Shown here piece after piece: positions 30,501-36,866 of a stretch of DNA of 58,627 nt. Source of the stretch: Clostridia bacterium (GTDB lineage: Bacteria; Bacillota; Clostridia; Oscillospirales; Acutalibacteraceae); assembly GCA_017430145.1 (NCBI GenBank), contig JAFRNP010000116.1:1-58627 (forward strand), written 5' to 3'. The position numbers and the translations under genes were made by a program. Positions within the stretch are counted from its first letter, which is position 1, and every line of letters begins with the position of its first letter. The notes beneath the pieces were generated by a model. The model was not told the DNA's origin, did no database searches, and saw nothing but the letters and a program-made list of their open reading frames with translations.

Positions 30501-30797
30501 TGACGCGGAAGGCCAGGATGACGGGGACGTCACCAGATCCTGTACCGCAGGAAACAGGGCTTCTGCTACATGCACAGCCGCGTTTGCCGCCCTATCGGTA
30601 TTACTTGCAACATTGGAATATGCAGTCAATGCATTTTGCAAAGCAGTTCTGTGAGCAGCCGTCACGGTTCCGATCGCCGCGTCCGCTTTCAGACCGAACG
30701 TATCGGCCAGAGACGGGAATGCCACAAAGCACGCGGACATTACCATCAGGAACGACAGGAACACGCTCAAAGCTTTTGTTGTCTTTGTGTGTTTCAT
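18585..30797 (-). CDS. Giant secreted repeat protein, 4070 residues
   Basis: One unbroken frame of 12.2 kb. Residues 1-40 form a signal peptide (basic KHTKTTK, then a long hydrophobic core, likely cleavage after ADA near 40). About 1000 unique, mostly helical residues follow. Then come six degenerate repeats. Each has a [GY/GF]xxAxxPL[LI]EA[ILF] motif (near 1092, 1671, 2216, 2769, 3217, 3686) and, 60-100 residues later, a Lxx[LI]xYFIxxNGL motif with VxNL (near 1163, 1767, 2281, 2831, 3286, 3749). A Gly/Asp/Asn linker near 4010-4040 precedes a final amphipathic stretch (FFQRLIKWFQDLFAKIMSLF). There is no LPxTG motif, dockerin or SLH domain. AAGGAG lies 8 bases before the ATG. Function is unknown; surface scaffold or adhesin are possibilities. 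Confidence 0.85.
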   Translation of the reverse strand: MKHTKTTKALSVFLSFLMVMSACFVAFPSLADTFGLKADAAIGTVTAAHRTALQNALTAYSNVASNTDRAANAAVHVAEALFPAVQDLVTSPSSWPSASISHGTMPWSNWEHSETQGDKTAPFMKEIRDVILGYCGNNTQKTLINSLMPYYGNDSSLEAYSSANKLWNINFGDGWEVGNDNTSYSDYYQLSNQGNPVGTAERTEKQALYDYTLADLTSSSIPETVRKKYSIEYKTGLYQTGAEKRYLTAKHYTTVEFYYFPSGPADTAETFSIKNYRDDLYTFFNRFTSARIAEDPFAVYANLTEAQAAVSANNTAWNAVFGTSRWDKNVTSDQNIINYFGGQVTTIAGDTVGSTGFYNAVVKYMAACVDAVNYYKAKPYAEYIADYLSGDHALDRIRLDNLDTSYMERNAAYNLWSTLTSKKNSIEDIYASTKPTKGYSKLGTVDGYYLEDTITVLTLLEDYWEYIDLKKLKETIDEKIELFTREVYRDLTTVSDEEIDILYSTVDGWVDILDSNEYSAKVKNRVFPEGYQYVKDYLEEIEYEVTRRDFHSELMPIMAHFMPLFNSNLLSFTPAQLEARINEDKAIYQGETWEPEGVDLTEDTYRCYIPLYNAYKPNTLIREDFLELLDTFNEDLQAYMKSLHQALADDLVVKVTDAMNYTEAGTAEITLNNFSLIKTSVDRVRNNYMTTYTVTVGEGDDAHEEQVYIHDWLLNVASIKGQTSNDGEGHLIGNFYDITFGNIFNVNVTMSNGAVYSFANAYDIIMNGDFMQRYEAFVATGGLDHWNQLHFYRTDGTMTSESAVAGANEVNQVKYASNTAPIINRLPYADDLGRGNDTLANDTYTVTKTKMNDLINQLDTFLQSGDMVAILSTLIDSDMLQDVNLSEYVMKLLSEKLFTDEIMNKLTKLIFPTLTEKLELLWRELDGKGEWYASVYTLDGGKTIYYIADQLHIAAYPSQIKNVFSSIPQLSQVAARMNQATYSRGDFYRADEWTSLMNEDGDLDFVWGIDAVEKGANESYEAWFTRRVGAFKVALTGVLNCLKDIAFALFANQTYNADDVVDVVRLKVLAIFSGKPNLEDFEIQGINGYSRVIVPLLEALGCADADIIPSGQVNQRLYQQSSNSTAALVNAIFDPIVHLVTDQIATAPLAKILDVLPNLLYFLAFGTIDELVRTLNIKAKGKVAFFKISTIINVLGAFIDVPVSTDGDWVVINILHVMGKNSVNELIEQVDITDLNDIVRFVIDMAMPSMSGMEVPIVDVGSVLARTWLTRNASSKALDANNNATTRKKFTADQADMFYDILSWVGKAFQNESFIGQLMSIITHTNERQEGIIADVLTGIRDGGPAAFVCALVELFQPKVRNSGIYINSTYKVADYVWYTSNKSAVEDMQSKPISSYLYLNYGNDWTYVKANTFVENADIIITKLLENQLKEREVNSFGEWLQYWISQAWSNEALTMVMRLLVKMGGALDSDLLKYVISRFTEEGMDLTQWNRYWGFLYADAVTEEVTDDENNVTVTYPIGEKDFYDWIDLYNQEQATITDLYNYITAYFAATGGMPEGLTIDPEDMSFTYTSGSADTNVLRSFSVRVANSDERSPEEAEDGKNNRFVWSLNGAELAEGDREAFENMLATMLEGMMPAIDIFLSGETGKLFPQANGTSLLTIYGSNGYDSAIVPLFEAIGIDKNTDPSFTGLKTQVEFDALPTPEEKVDYLFDVAFGYLENIMGDITDKLDDEGHPIVDEEGNPVKDYNVFIRRVLTESLPSIIYFIQSNGLSVAVRNLIQPLLTVIDDVRPIFNVNDFLYEMLTDTIDNMMDMGFERTASGELVDINPFGIDLKDLSVHKIADILEALLSTDEKAFDATPLVYGIDAICAVNSKVVLSKSSVSTNNAGVTYRRLTFIDGAYAYDEATGTFANVNDPANIITILLSLILDLVLTGDNAQIITDLIGKIAGDNPIIELIPTVVEALTNASLIDNYMMDPNWFYFDGFYENESDHHTYVWNLPVAEAAVTMPMRSIFYLRYAKQGELSESSNLWTSNMAHYLDQSFASLVDMIIGMVTDYSSLQALLNGEELEDGTFKEGLWNDGAILFTDKTISDIAKLLREKVVPLVESFSELLNIFLGFDASYWNETKYPVIEAEDAQVLSNEDFAEELGKLFIPFDGGEDSENGGLLSWLLAGRDLKLFYTYKTDHGNTYVVDSSDHAVDRIVIKGAQGYMRALVPIIEALGFTVPAMEEGDTGVTILVKAITAVLNEVKGIVNGTSLAEGETLFDNVLNRLANILYFVNANGIVASVVNLVAPLAPLAMSIAPLLVSEEGEEGEEPVCDRDKFIAMVDTLIKNAFSEEVDDGEGGTTTVSKLPDTFSIADLDLENIFELLNVVMGLDINSAVTMTLPGTGEGDTVQYNYLTDFYLGAVDPYQSANGRLSYRMHFTDEESRADMITILLYTVCDVFEGGENDAFFIDMFSPDMVDEHGDKILDENGDPIKDTAAGERTFRKILAMLNTTVQGYEGYDWFYFDHQVRQLYTSRNLAGEELAEAINLLASIYLQTIDEDGYYVVKKEDTTMEQLLTGYLNYTDSNIWKEDTARAVEQQFKELMKLVIQAVDKDGVVPDGAADPVGVYLKSLFDGLNLYSKANIYKVGALIGNAMGNIDENLANLIGVFIEGFDPHAWDEYIYNEPTDDAEKIGTTYVNDDGQTITYIANENYADNRDAFVDGLVDIFSSFQMVLNWLMVGDMRDEHGEAKYAIRLFFLKDNTDAIVLGGANGFKEALVPLLEALDCEFDTAAVNDPELTGEEAVRLTINSLLDRIDSILNPAEGDVIDQIVGLLPNLIYFINANGLSVTVQNLLRSVTTLLEGVAAIQGGEKGDINSLLGLDKKGIDIYDLSFEGICKAVTGLTAKDDDPGLEILKAISRYTVSTDPETGEEVINYQPSYLQQFAVGKVYPYESAADRTYFKMTYAGEDMEKINMFTILICTVIDVFKYTDNGAFLRRVLGENIYNAIEKILNFTMGEINYEPFDWFYFSEVAKQQAENGEILANDGDTYLVKRDESTLGYLVYKNYWNYGPDGTDINAGTAGYIRQNFYNIVNMVVSKAVKKDDGTYYASLDEFIADKWTALNLCSTENVNKVSDMIIGAVNGLDDTIKMILNLVLGIDLTNLEPYEGEITSIEQFVDVLGNLLEPAAPVLNWFLVGENTPLELFYDKDGGPAISLTGANGFQTAIIPILEAFGCDMSDYDAKFPVIDAETGKRDITGVGAIKYTATKLLTLVDGIATSGHALEDVVAMIPELVYFINTNGLSVSIRNLLAPVSKLIEAVGEFMDVGDFEGIDAVIPILINALKDQEALADLPLDDDFSLNDLTITGIFGIAEKITGIKINAAVTIDGKNVYKTLALGIITRFASKNGSTAYRMDPGTYTYGQDPNGSLTNIDMISILVATLVNVFNYEEKDDEGIVTFANIDQFKKLLPENICNAIHNLLNLEGDENYVDYSWLHTHKAANDFSEIDAEYQNQVITPLNKTSKLTGTKGYDRYWTREMAEYVAANLFDVVNKVLLLLGIKIGDGEISLDSIESLITSFIGGTLYSNENMAKITGLVCNGIASLQEQDSEGFISTVLGVALGIDLDDIMAYKDRTDFGFADGDRNGFVAVLSEFFSPLNPLLKWLLMDEDIALFYNGRYEDLIVIPGGRGYEYAFIPLIEAIGGENDNIKTFAEYKAHVQSNPNAVLIDVLNPLLDIVDGLLEDPLNGLLARLPALAYFINSKGVYTVVQNIIHPVIAIMSALSELSESIPDINELIDTELKKLIDVGLEELDFQKLFELIIGLLPGNLSNLTPLIVDAVGEFTLGVIEPYNSKTLGSKNPLNNMQGHAFTMRYSLDGSSAGSGTGAESLYASPADMITTILRFLLKWITMEENQPTIRIFINEYVTDEIARRYVHNVYDGLCSFLLQPFGISMMMGTLYYVFFAADVGTDGAINVVQNTGAVWGVLSQALTKLNVSWLAPIVVQLNTTYASVNGANNGDDDPGFGAGNGDGSGNGTSQTQTGDENDGGGSGLNLNFFQRLIKWFQDLFAKIMSLFKRG

Positions 30798-30896
30798 AGT
30801 GTTTACTCCTTTTTTGAAGAATCAGGTCCGTGGCGCGACGTCCGCTCTCCCCGCCCGGAAGGCAGACTTCGCCCACTTATGCATTTTACCAAGTAT

Positions 30897-30925
30897 AGTA
30901 TAGCGTTTTGCTTTAAAAAAATCAA
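30897..30925 (-). promoter_or_regulatory. Sigma-A promoter of the giant protein gene
   Basis: Minus-strand TTGATT (30920-30925), 17 bases, TATACT (30897-30902). The leader would be about 95 bases, ending in AAGGAGTAAACACT before the ATG. The rest of the 317-base gap from 30798 to 31114 is AT-rich, shows no coding frame, and contains only this promoter and the terminator at 31060-31084. Confidence 0.65.
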
Positions 30926-31059
30926 GAACCAATCTGCAAATTTGTTGCTTTTACAATAATTTTTACACTTTATTCTTTTTTTTCGTAAACTGTTTTCAAA
31001 ATTTCACATTTCAGAAAACACTTCATTCAAAACCTATGAAAACAGCCGTAAAAATCCGT

Positions 31060-31084
31060 AAAAAAACAGGGGATCGCTCCCCTG
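31060..31084 (-). terminator. Terminator of the capsule operon
   Basis: On the minus strand CAGGGG and CCCCTG (31067-31084) form a 6-bp stem directly followed by seven T residues (31060-31066). It lies 30 bases beyond the stop codon of the last glycosyltransferase and separates the capsule locus from the giant protein gene. Confidence 0.85.
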
Positions 31085-31114
31085 CCATAATTTAATAAAT
31101 ATCCATAAAATCCT

Positions 31115-32278
31115 TCACTGCTTCTGCATGTATTCCAGCACCTGCCGGCAGCCGGTCCCGTTATCATAGCCGCCCAGCATCTCATAATGCCGCGCCATCG
31201 CTTCTTTGAACGCGTCCGCGTCAAAGGTCCCGATCGCCGAAAGCAGCCCGTCAAAGGTCTCGCACACCGGAAAGCCCCAGTCCATGATATCCACAAAAAA
31301 ACTGGTTTTATCCCGGTACAGATCCAGATCGTACGCATACAGAAGGCACGGTTTTTTCATCAGGCAATCGTCCCAGATGCTGGAGGAATAGTCGGAGATC
31401 AGCATATCGCAGCTCAGCAGCAGCTCCTGCATATCGGGATACCCGCCGGCGTCGACCGTATCGCCCTCGATTTTTTTCTTTGTCAGATGGTGTACGCGGG
31501 TCACCACCGCCCACTCGCCGCCGAAGCGCGCCGCAAGCGCAGCTTTCAGCCGGTCGGCGTCAAAAGTGAAATGTACCAGCGCGTCATCCTTACGGTACGT
31601 CGGCGCGTACAGGACCCACTTTGTATCGGACGAAAGCCCAAGCGCCTGCCGGACCTTTGTTTGGATCTTTTCGCGCACGGCGGCGTCCGAAAACAGGATA
31701 TCGTTGCGCGGCAGCCCGGTGTTCAGGACCTCGCCTTTGTACTGCATCCCCTCGCGGATAAAGTACTTTGTAAACAGGCGGCTGGAGGAAAGATAAACGG
31801 ACGTGTTTTTCTGCCAGTACCGGATGGTCGCCGCATAGCTGCGGGGGTCCGACGTGTTTGCGGTCAGCCCCACTTTTTTGTACGCGCCGCCGCCGTGCCA
31901 CGTATTGATCATCACCTGATTTTTCTTTTTGGGGATCAGATGGTAGGGGAACACGTTGGAGATCAGATACTTCGAACTCAGGTGCGCCATGAAAAACGCC
32001 GGGCTCTGGTATTTTATGACCTTCACGCCCGCAGGCACCTGGCTGCGGAACTTCTCCGGATCCCGGAACGCCCAAATCATATCATACGCGCCGGGGCATT
32101 CTTTATTGATGTAATTACATATATATTTCGGCGAGCAGGAATACTGGTTCCCCACAAAGCTGTAAAACAGGACGCGGTTCTTTTTGACGGGGACCAACTT
32201 TCCGAAAACGCCGAAAAAGCTTTGCCCTGCCCGCTCCACGCAATATTTTATGCGCGCTTTCAACATCTGTGCGTTCAT
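31115..32278 (-). CDS. CDP-glycerol glycerophosphotransferase family protein
   Basis: A 387-residue TagB/TagF-type transferase. NTWHGGGAYKKVG (about 133-145) and the C-terminal ISDYSSSIWDDCLMKKP (about 289-305) are the usual active-site and nucleotide-binding segments, and YDLDLYRDKTSFF follows as in the family. It consists of little more than the catalytic domain and has no membrane helix; it probably acts at the cytoplasmic membrane face. By family it transfers a polyol phosphate (glycerol or ribitol phosphate) to a lipid-linked glycan, so the polymer of this locus may carry phosphodiester-linked polyol. The ATG overlaps the previous stop by four bases (ATGA) with GGGAGGA upstream. It is the last gene before the terminator. 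Confidence 0.85.
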   Translation of the reverse strand: MNAQMLKARIKYCVERAGQSFFGVFGKLVPVKKNRVLFYSFVGNQYSCSPKYICNYINKECPGAYDMIWAFRDPEKFRSQVPAGVKVIKYQSPAFFMAHLSSKYLISNVFPYHLIPKKKNQVMINTWHGGGAYKKVGLTANTSDPRSYAATIRYWQKNTSVYLSSSRLFTKYFIREGMQYKGEVLNTGLPRNDILFSDAAVREKIQTKVRQALGLSSDTKWVLYAPTYRKDDALVHFTFDADRLKAALAARFGGEWAVVTRVHHLTKKKIEGDTVDAGGYPDMQELLLSCDMLISDYSSSIWDDCLMKKPCLLYAYDLDLYRDKTSFFVDIMDWGFPVCETFDGLLSAIGTFDADAFKEAMARHYEMLGGYDNGTGCRQVLEYMQKQ

Positions 32279-33441
32279 TTGTGTTTCCTCCCCGAAGCAG
32301 CCGCAAGTTTTTGGTAAACGGCGGCAAGCGTTTTAGCGGCGTCGGAGATCTCAAAACGGCTGATTTCAGCCGCGTGCGTCCCGTAAAACGATTCACGGAC
32401 GGAATTTGGCTGCAGCTTTATGATCGCGTCCGCCCATGGCGTCGGATCCTTTGTCAGCGGTAAAAAGGAGATCGCTTTCGGATCAAGCACCACGTCGCGC
32501 GGGACGGCGTCGCTTGCAAGACAGGGCAGCCCGCTGATCTGGGCTTCAAGAAATACGATCCCGAGCCCTTCAAACTGCGTCGGCAGCACAAACGCGTCGA
32601 CAGCGCTGAAAACGTCCTCGGGGTGCGCCGCGTTGCCGTAATAGACGATCCGGTCCTTAAAAGGATGTTCGGCGATCATAGAGAGGATATGTTCGCGTTC
32701 TGGGCCGTCCCCGGCGATCAGGAGCGCCAAATCGGGCCGCGTCTTTGCCGCCGCTTCAAAAATCTGCAGCAGATAGGGATAATTTTTGGATACGTTCAGC
32801 CGGGAGACCGCGCCGATCACAAACCGGTCCTGCAGACCGGACCGGGTACAGACCTCTTCCCGCTTTTCCGGATCGAAAATAAAACGACGAGTATCAAAGG
32901 CATTCGGCAGCACCGTGAACGGACGGTCACGGAACAGCCACTTGCCTGCGGCCGTACTGCAGGCAAAGCCTTTTGTATATGTATGACAAAAAAGAGGCCA
33001 CAGGAGCTTATGCGCTTTCATATGGTCGCACGTCACGCTGTGCGCGTGCGCGATCCGCACTTTCACGCCGCGCAGCAGACAGATCATCAGCTCCGCCGTG
33101 ATCGTAGCGGAATTGCCGTGCACATGGACGATATCGTACTTTTTTCCGGACACCTCTTTCATCAGCGCAGGGAAAAAGTGCGCGGGGTCCTTTGTTTTGT
33201 CCGGCAGTACGATCAGCCGGACGCCCAGCTCCCGGCAGCGTTCGACTGCGATATCGTCGACCGGAGAAGCCGTGATCACCGTTGATCCGATCGCGTTTGC
33301 AGGTATATTTCCGCAGTAACTCAGTACGACGTTCGTGATCCCGTTAGCGCGCAGGTTTGTCGTCAGATGTGCGACCCGGACCTTTTTTCCGCCATTACTG
33401 CGTTTCATATCGGTAGTTTTATTTGTAGCTGATCCATCCAT
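32275..33441 (-). CDS. Glycosyltransferase family 4 (GT-B)
   Basis: A 388-residue retaining-type GT-B glycosyltransferase. The N-terminal acceptor half begins VRVAHLTTNLRANGITNVVL, in the style of EpsF-like capsule transferases. The C-terminal half has VIGAVSRLNVSKNYPYLLQI (start of the GT4 domain), LLIAGDGPER, and the E-x7-E motif in FEGLGIVFLEA (about 292-302) that contacts the nucleotide sugar. There is no membrane helix. The first ATG at 33441 has only a weak GGGTG upstream; an internal Met at residue 12 has none, so the start is uncertain by a few codons. The sugar is unknown. Confidence 0.85.
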   Translation of the reverse strand: MDGSATNKTTDMKRSNGGKKVRVAHLTTNLRANGITNVVLSYCGNIPANAIGSTVITASPVDDIAVERCRELGVRLIVLPDKTKDPAHFFPALMKEVSGKKYDIVHVHGNSATITAELMICLLRGVKVRIAHAHSVTCDHMKAHKLLWPLFCHTYTKGFACSTAAGKWLFRDRPFTVLPNAFDTRRFIFDPEKREEVCTRSGLQDRFVIGAVSRLNVSKNYPYLLQIFEAAAKTRPDLALLIAGDGPEREHILSMIAEHPFKDRIVYYGNAAHPEDVFSAVDAFVLPTQFEGLGIVFLEAQISGLPCLASDAVPRDVVLDPKAISFLPLTKDPTPWADAIIKLQPNSVRESFYGTHAAEISRFEISDAAKTLAAVYQKLAAASGRKHK

Positions 33442-33458
33442 TTGTATACACCCGCGTA

Positions 33459-33941
33459 TCAGAGCCTTCCGTTCAAAAACCGGTCGATGCTGTCTATAAT
33501 CGTCTGCGTATTGCTTTCGTACCGGTTATAGGTCGTCGCTTTGACTTCCTGCAGCGCGTCGGCAAGCTTTTCACAGTCGTCGCAGGCGCAGATCAGCCCC
33601 AGTTCCGTAAACTGTTCCAGAAGCTGCGTCTGGTGGTCGTCCACGTGTTCGCCGTATTTTTTCAGGCGCGGCACGGCGATCACCTTTTTCCCCTGCTTGA
33701 CGGCGCCGATGATGGCGCCCGTCCCGCCGTGGGTGATGACGATATCCGCCTGGGCCGTCTTTTCGGCAAACGCTTCGCGGCTCATAAAAGGCTCAAAATC
33801 GAAATGCTGCGGCTGATAGTCCGAATAGCCTGTCTGGGCAAATACCGGCTCCGTGATCGTCCCGTTTTCCACAAGGGCGTCCACGGCTTTCAAAAGCCGG
33901 TCGAACTGGAATTTCTGAGAGCCCAAAGTAATAAAAATCAT
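33459..33941 (-). CDS. PssE/Alg13-like glycosyltransferase catalytic subunit
   Basis: A 160-residue protein equal to the C-terminal nucleotide-sugar-binding half of a GT28 transferase. MIFITLGSQKFQFDRLLKAV opens it, THGGTGAI (about 90-97) is the family's UDP-binding glycine motif, and PRLKKYGEHVDDHQ follows. Proteins of this type need an Alg14/PssD partner at the membrane; that partner is encoded 12 bases upstream. Together they should add the second sugar to the lipid-linked primer. AAGGAGG lies 7 bases before the ATG. Confidence 0.85.
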   Translation of the reverse strand: MIFITLGSQKFQFDRLLKAVDALVENGTITEPVFAQTGYSDYQPQHFDFEPFMSREAFAEKTAQADIVITHGGTGAIIGAVKQGKKVIAVPRLKKYGEHVDDHQTQLLEQFTELGLICACDDCEKLADALQEVKATTYNRYESNTQTIIDSIDRFLNGRL

Positions 33942-33953
33942 CGCGCGCCCTCC

Positions 33954-34421
33954 TTAATAGATACCGCCCAGGTAGATCGCCTTTGGGTAGATCTGTTTCA
34001 TCTGCGGCCACTGTACGTAAAACTGGTCGGCAAACCGGTACAGAAGCTTCCCGGTCTCCGTGGGGGAGGTCACCTTTGCAAAGGATTCGATGTAGATCAG
34101 CTTTTTCCCGAACAGCTTCGCAAGCAGGCACATGGGGATCATCGCGAGCACGCCCGTACAGATCACGACGTCCGGGCGCTCTTTAAGGAAGATCCCGAGA
34201 GACGTGAACGCGTTTCGCAGCATATTGGGCAGCATGCTTTTTTCCCGGCGGTTCACCTGCTTAAGGCAGTACATCCTGACCCCTTTGACCTGGGTCTTGT
34301 AAAGCGTCTCCTCGGTCAGGATAAAGCTGTCGTACTTTTCCATCAGGGGACGCAGCATGAGAAGCTGCTCGTAATGGCCGCCCGTAGAAGCGGCAAAACA
34401 AATCTTTTTTTGCTTGTTCAT
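33954..34421 (-). CDS. PssD/Alg14-like glycosyltransferase membrane subunit
   Basis: A 155-residue Alg14-type protein. ICFAASTGGHYEQLLML near the N-terminus (S-x-GGH) is the family hallmark, and DVVICTGVLAMIPMCLLAKL (about 86-105) is the hydrophobic segment that brings the catalytic PssE subunit to the membrane. FAKVTSPTETGKLLYRFADQ and the final YLGGIY are typical. I placed the start at ATG 34421, with GGAAGGA 8 bases upstream; an in-frame ATG at 34469 has no ribosome binding site. It pairs with the next gene. Confidence 0.85.
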   Translation of the reverse strand: MNKQKKICFAASTGGHYEQLLMLRPLMEKYDSFILTEETLYKTQVKGVRMYCLKQVNRREKSMLPNMLRNAFTSLGIFLKERPDVVICTGVLAMIPMCLLAKLFGKKLIYIESFAKVTSPTETGKLLYRFADQFYVQWPQMKQIYPKAIYLGGIY

Positions 34422-34526
34422 TGCAAAGGTCCTTCCGTTATTTTGCTGATAATAAAAGCTTTCATTCAAAAATCAAAGCGCTTCCGGGGCCTACTTTTCG
34501 CATTCCGGATCCTGTTCCGGCGTTTT

Positions 34527-35740
34527 TCAGTCCCGGCGGAACAGGTCGCGCGTGTATACTTTACTTTTGACGTCTTCCAAAGACGCGTCGTACCGGTTCG
34601 CGGCGATCACGTCGCTGAGCTTCCGGAAAGCCGCGGGGTCGTTCACCACCCGGCAGCCGAACACCGTCGAGCCGTCCGGCAGCGTCGGCTCATAGACGAT
34701 CACTTCAGCGCCCTTCCTCTGCAGGATACCGATCACGTCCTGCACAGCGCTGCTGCGGAAATTATCGGAGCCGCTTTTCATCGTCAGGCGGAAGATCCCG
34801 ATCACTACCCTTTTCTGCGGATCTGCGCGCCGTGCCACCGCTTTTGCCAGAAGCCGGTCCGCGATAAATTCCTTTCGCGTGCGGTTGCCCTCCACGACGG
34901 CGCGTATCATGTTCTGAGGTACGCCGTCAAAATTCGCAAGGAGCTGTCTGGAATCCTTCGGCAGGCAGTAGCCGCCGTAGCCGAAGCTGGGGTTATTGTA
35001 GTGCGTCCCGATGCGCGGATCCAGGCCGACCCTTCAATAATCCGGCGGGCGTCCATCCCCTTCATCTCGGCATAGGTATCCAGCTCATTGAAATACGCCA
35101 CCCGCATGGCGAGATACGTATTCGCGAACAGCTTGACCGCCTCCGCCTCCGGATAGGACATCAGAAGCACCGGCACGTCCTTTTTTTCGGCGCCCTCAAG
35201 CAGCAGCGACGCAAACGCCGCCGCGTCCGCTTTCAACGCGGGATCCTCGGGATCCGCACCCACAATGATCCGGCTGGGGGACAGGTTGTCGGACAGCGCG
35301 TGTCCCTCGCGCAGAAACTCCGGACTGAACAGCAGCCGCGTCAGACCGAGCCGGGACCTGATTTCGGCGGTATACCCGACTGGCACCGTGGACTTGATCA
35401 CGCATACCGCTTCCGGCGCATAGCGCTTTGCCTGTATCAGCACCTGCTCCACGGCGGAGGTGTTAAAGAAATGCCGGTCGGGATCGTAATCCGTCGGCGC
35501 CGCAACGATCACCCAGTCCGCGCCGGAAAACGCCCTTACGGGGTCGGTCGTCGCAGTAAGCAGGAGCCGTTTTTCGGAGAAGAACCGCCGGATCCCGTCG
35601 TCCCCGATGGGTGAGCGCCCGGCGTTGACCGCCGCCGCTTTCTCCGGCAGGATATCCAGCGCCGTCACAGGGTTGCGCTGCGCCAGCAGCACCGCCAGCG
35701 AAAGCCCCACGTATCCGATGCCCGCAACGGCAATTTTCAT
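34527..35740 (-). CDS. ugd: UDP-glucose 6-dehydrogenase, broken by a one-base frameshift
   Basis: By family this enzyme oxidises UDP-glucose to UDP-glucuronate with two NAD+. The upstream frame (35740 to about 35033) has the NAD loop [10 protein letters not shown] (7-16), [16 protein letters not shown] and the central helix with [15 protein letters not shown]. It goes out of frame just after RRIIEG. The correct continuation, [20 protein letters not shown] with the catalytic Cys, then LPKD, lies in the next frame down to 34527. Restoring one G to the GGG at 35030-35032 (minus strand) rejoins both halves into about 404 residues, the normal length. This is either a sequencing or assembly error in a G run or a recent null mutation. 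AGAAGGG precedes the start. Confidence 0.85.
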
Positions 35741-35766
35741 TTTGACACGCCCTTCTTTTGCCGCGC

Positions 35767-36846
35767 TCAGCCGTAATACGCCTTATACCACGCGGCAAAG
35801 CGCCCCAGCCCCTCGCGGATGCCGATCCCGGGTCGGAACCCGAAATCACGCTCCAAGGCAGAGGCGTCGGCGAACGTCACGGGCACATCTCCGGGCTGCA
35901 TGGGAACCAGCTCACGGTGCGCGCCAAAATCGTAGTCTTCGGGCAGCACGCCTGCGTTCACAAGCGCCTGCTGAAGCGCAGAGATGTAGTCGAGCAGGTT
36001 TTCGGGCGTGCCGCCGCCGATGTTATACAAACGGTACGGCGGAACGGGCAGGCCGTCTTCGCCGGCGCGGCGTTCGGGCGCGCCCTGCATGACGAGGAAG
36101 ACCCCCTGCACGATGTCGTCAATATATGTAAAATCGCGTTTACAGTTGCCGTAATTGAAGATTTTGATCGTTTCCCCTGCCGCCAGCTTCCTTGTCGCGG
36201 AATAATAAAACATATCGGGCCTGCCTGCGGGGCCGTAGACCGTAAAGAAACGCAGGCCGGTACACGGGATATCATACAGCTTCGCGTACGCGTGCGCCAG
36301 CAGCTCGTTGGATTTTTTGGTGGCGGCGTACAGGGATACCGGACGGTCCACCGGGTCCTCCACGCTGAACGGGACCTTTTTGCTGCCCCCGTAAACGGAA
36401 GAGGAGGAGGCGTAAACGAGATGTTCCACGCCCTTTCCGCCGCCGTCATAGCTGTGCCGGCAGGCTTCAAGGATATTGTAAAAGCCGATGACGTTCGACT
36501 CCATATACACGTCCGGGCGGTCAATGGAATACCGCACACCCGCCTGCGCCGCAAGGTTTACGACGATATCGGGATGATAACGGGCAAACAGCCCGTCCAC
36601 CAGCGCTTTATCCGCAATGGACCCCCGCACGAATTTCCACTGTCCGGGCGCCGCCGCTGCCTCCAGCCGCCTAAGCCTGTATTCCTTGAGCGCCGGGTCA
36701 TAATAATCGTTGACGTTATCCACTCCCACGACCAGAGCGTCCGGGGCTTCCTTAAAAAGCCGCTCGGCCAGCGCCGCGCCGATAAATCCGGCGGCGCCGG
36801 TCACAAGGATGGATTTACCGTTGAGACTCACATTCAGAGGAACCAT
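35767..36846 (-). CDS. UDP-glucuronate 4-epimerase (NAD-dependent epimerase)
   Basis: A 359-residue extended SDR enzyme. TGAAGFIGAALAERL (about 16-30) binds NAD, NLAAQAGVRYSIDRPDVYME (about 96-115) is the segment typical of UDP-glucuronate epimerases, and YAATKK carries the catalytic Tyr and Lys with SSSSVYG before it. RFFTVYGPAGRPDM follows. It should interconvert UDP-glucuronate and UDP-galacturonate in the cytoplasm, directly downstream of the dehydrogenase step. GGAAGAG stands before the ATG. The gene is downstream of the nucleotidyltransferase (20-base gap) and upstream of the dehydrogenase gene (26-base gap). Confidence 0.85.
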   Translation of the reverse strand: MVPLNVSLNGKSILVTGAAGFIGAALAERLFKEAPDALVVGVDNVNDYYDPALKEYRLRRLEAAAAPGQWKFVRGSIADKALVDGLFARYHPDIVVNLAAQAGVRYSIDRPDVYMESNVIGFYNILEACRHSYDGGGKGVEHLVYASSSSVYGGSKKVPFSVEDPVDRPVSLYAATKKSNELLAHAYAKLYDIPCTGLRFFTVYGPAGRPDMFYYSATRKLAAGETIKIFNYGNCKRDFTYIDDIVQGVFLVMQGAPERRAGEDGLPVPPYRLYNIGGGTPENLLDYISALQQALVNAGVLPEDYDFGAHRELVPMQPGDVPVTFADASALERDFGFRPGIGIREGLGRFAAWYKAYYG

Positions 36847-36866
36847 TTTTTCTCTTCCCGGATCAA

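Noticed and set aside
30690-30797. Lipobox (MSAC) in the signal peptide of the giant protein
   Set aside because: The residue three before Cys is Met rather than Leu/Val/Ile, and a good signal peptidase I site follows further on (ADA near residue 40), so a lipoprotein is less likely.
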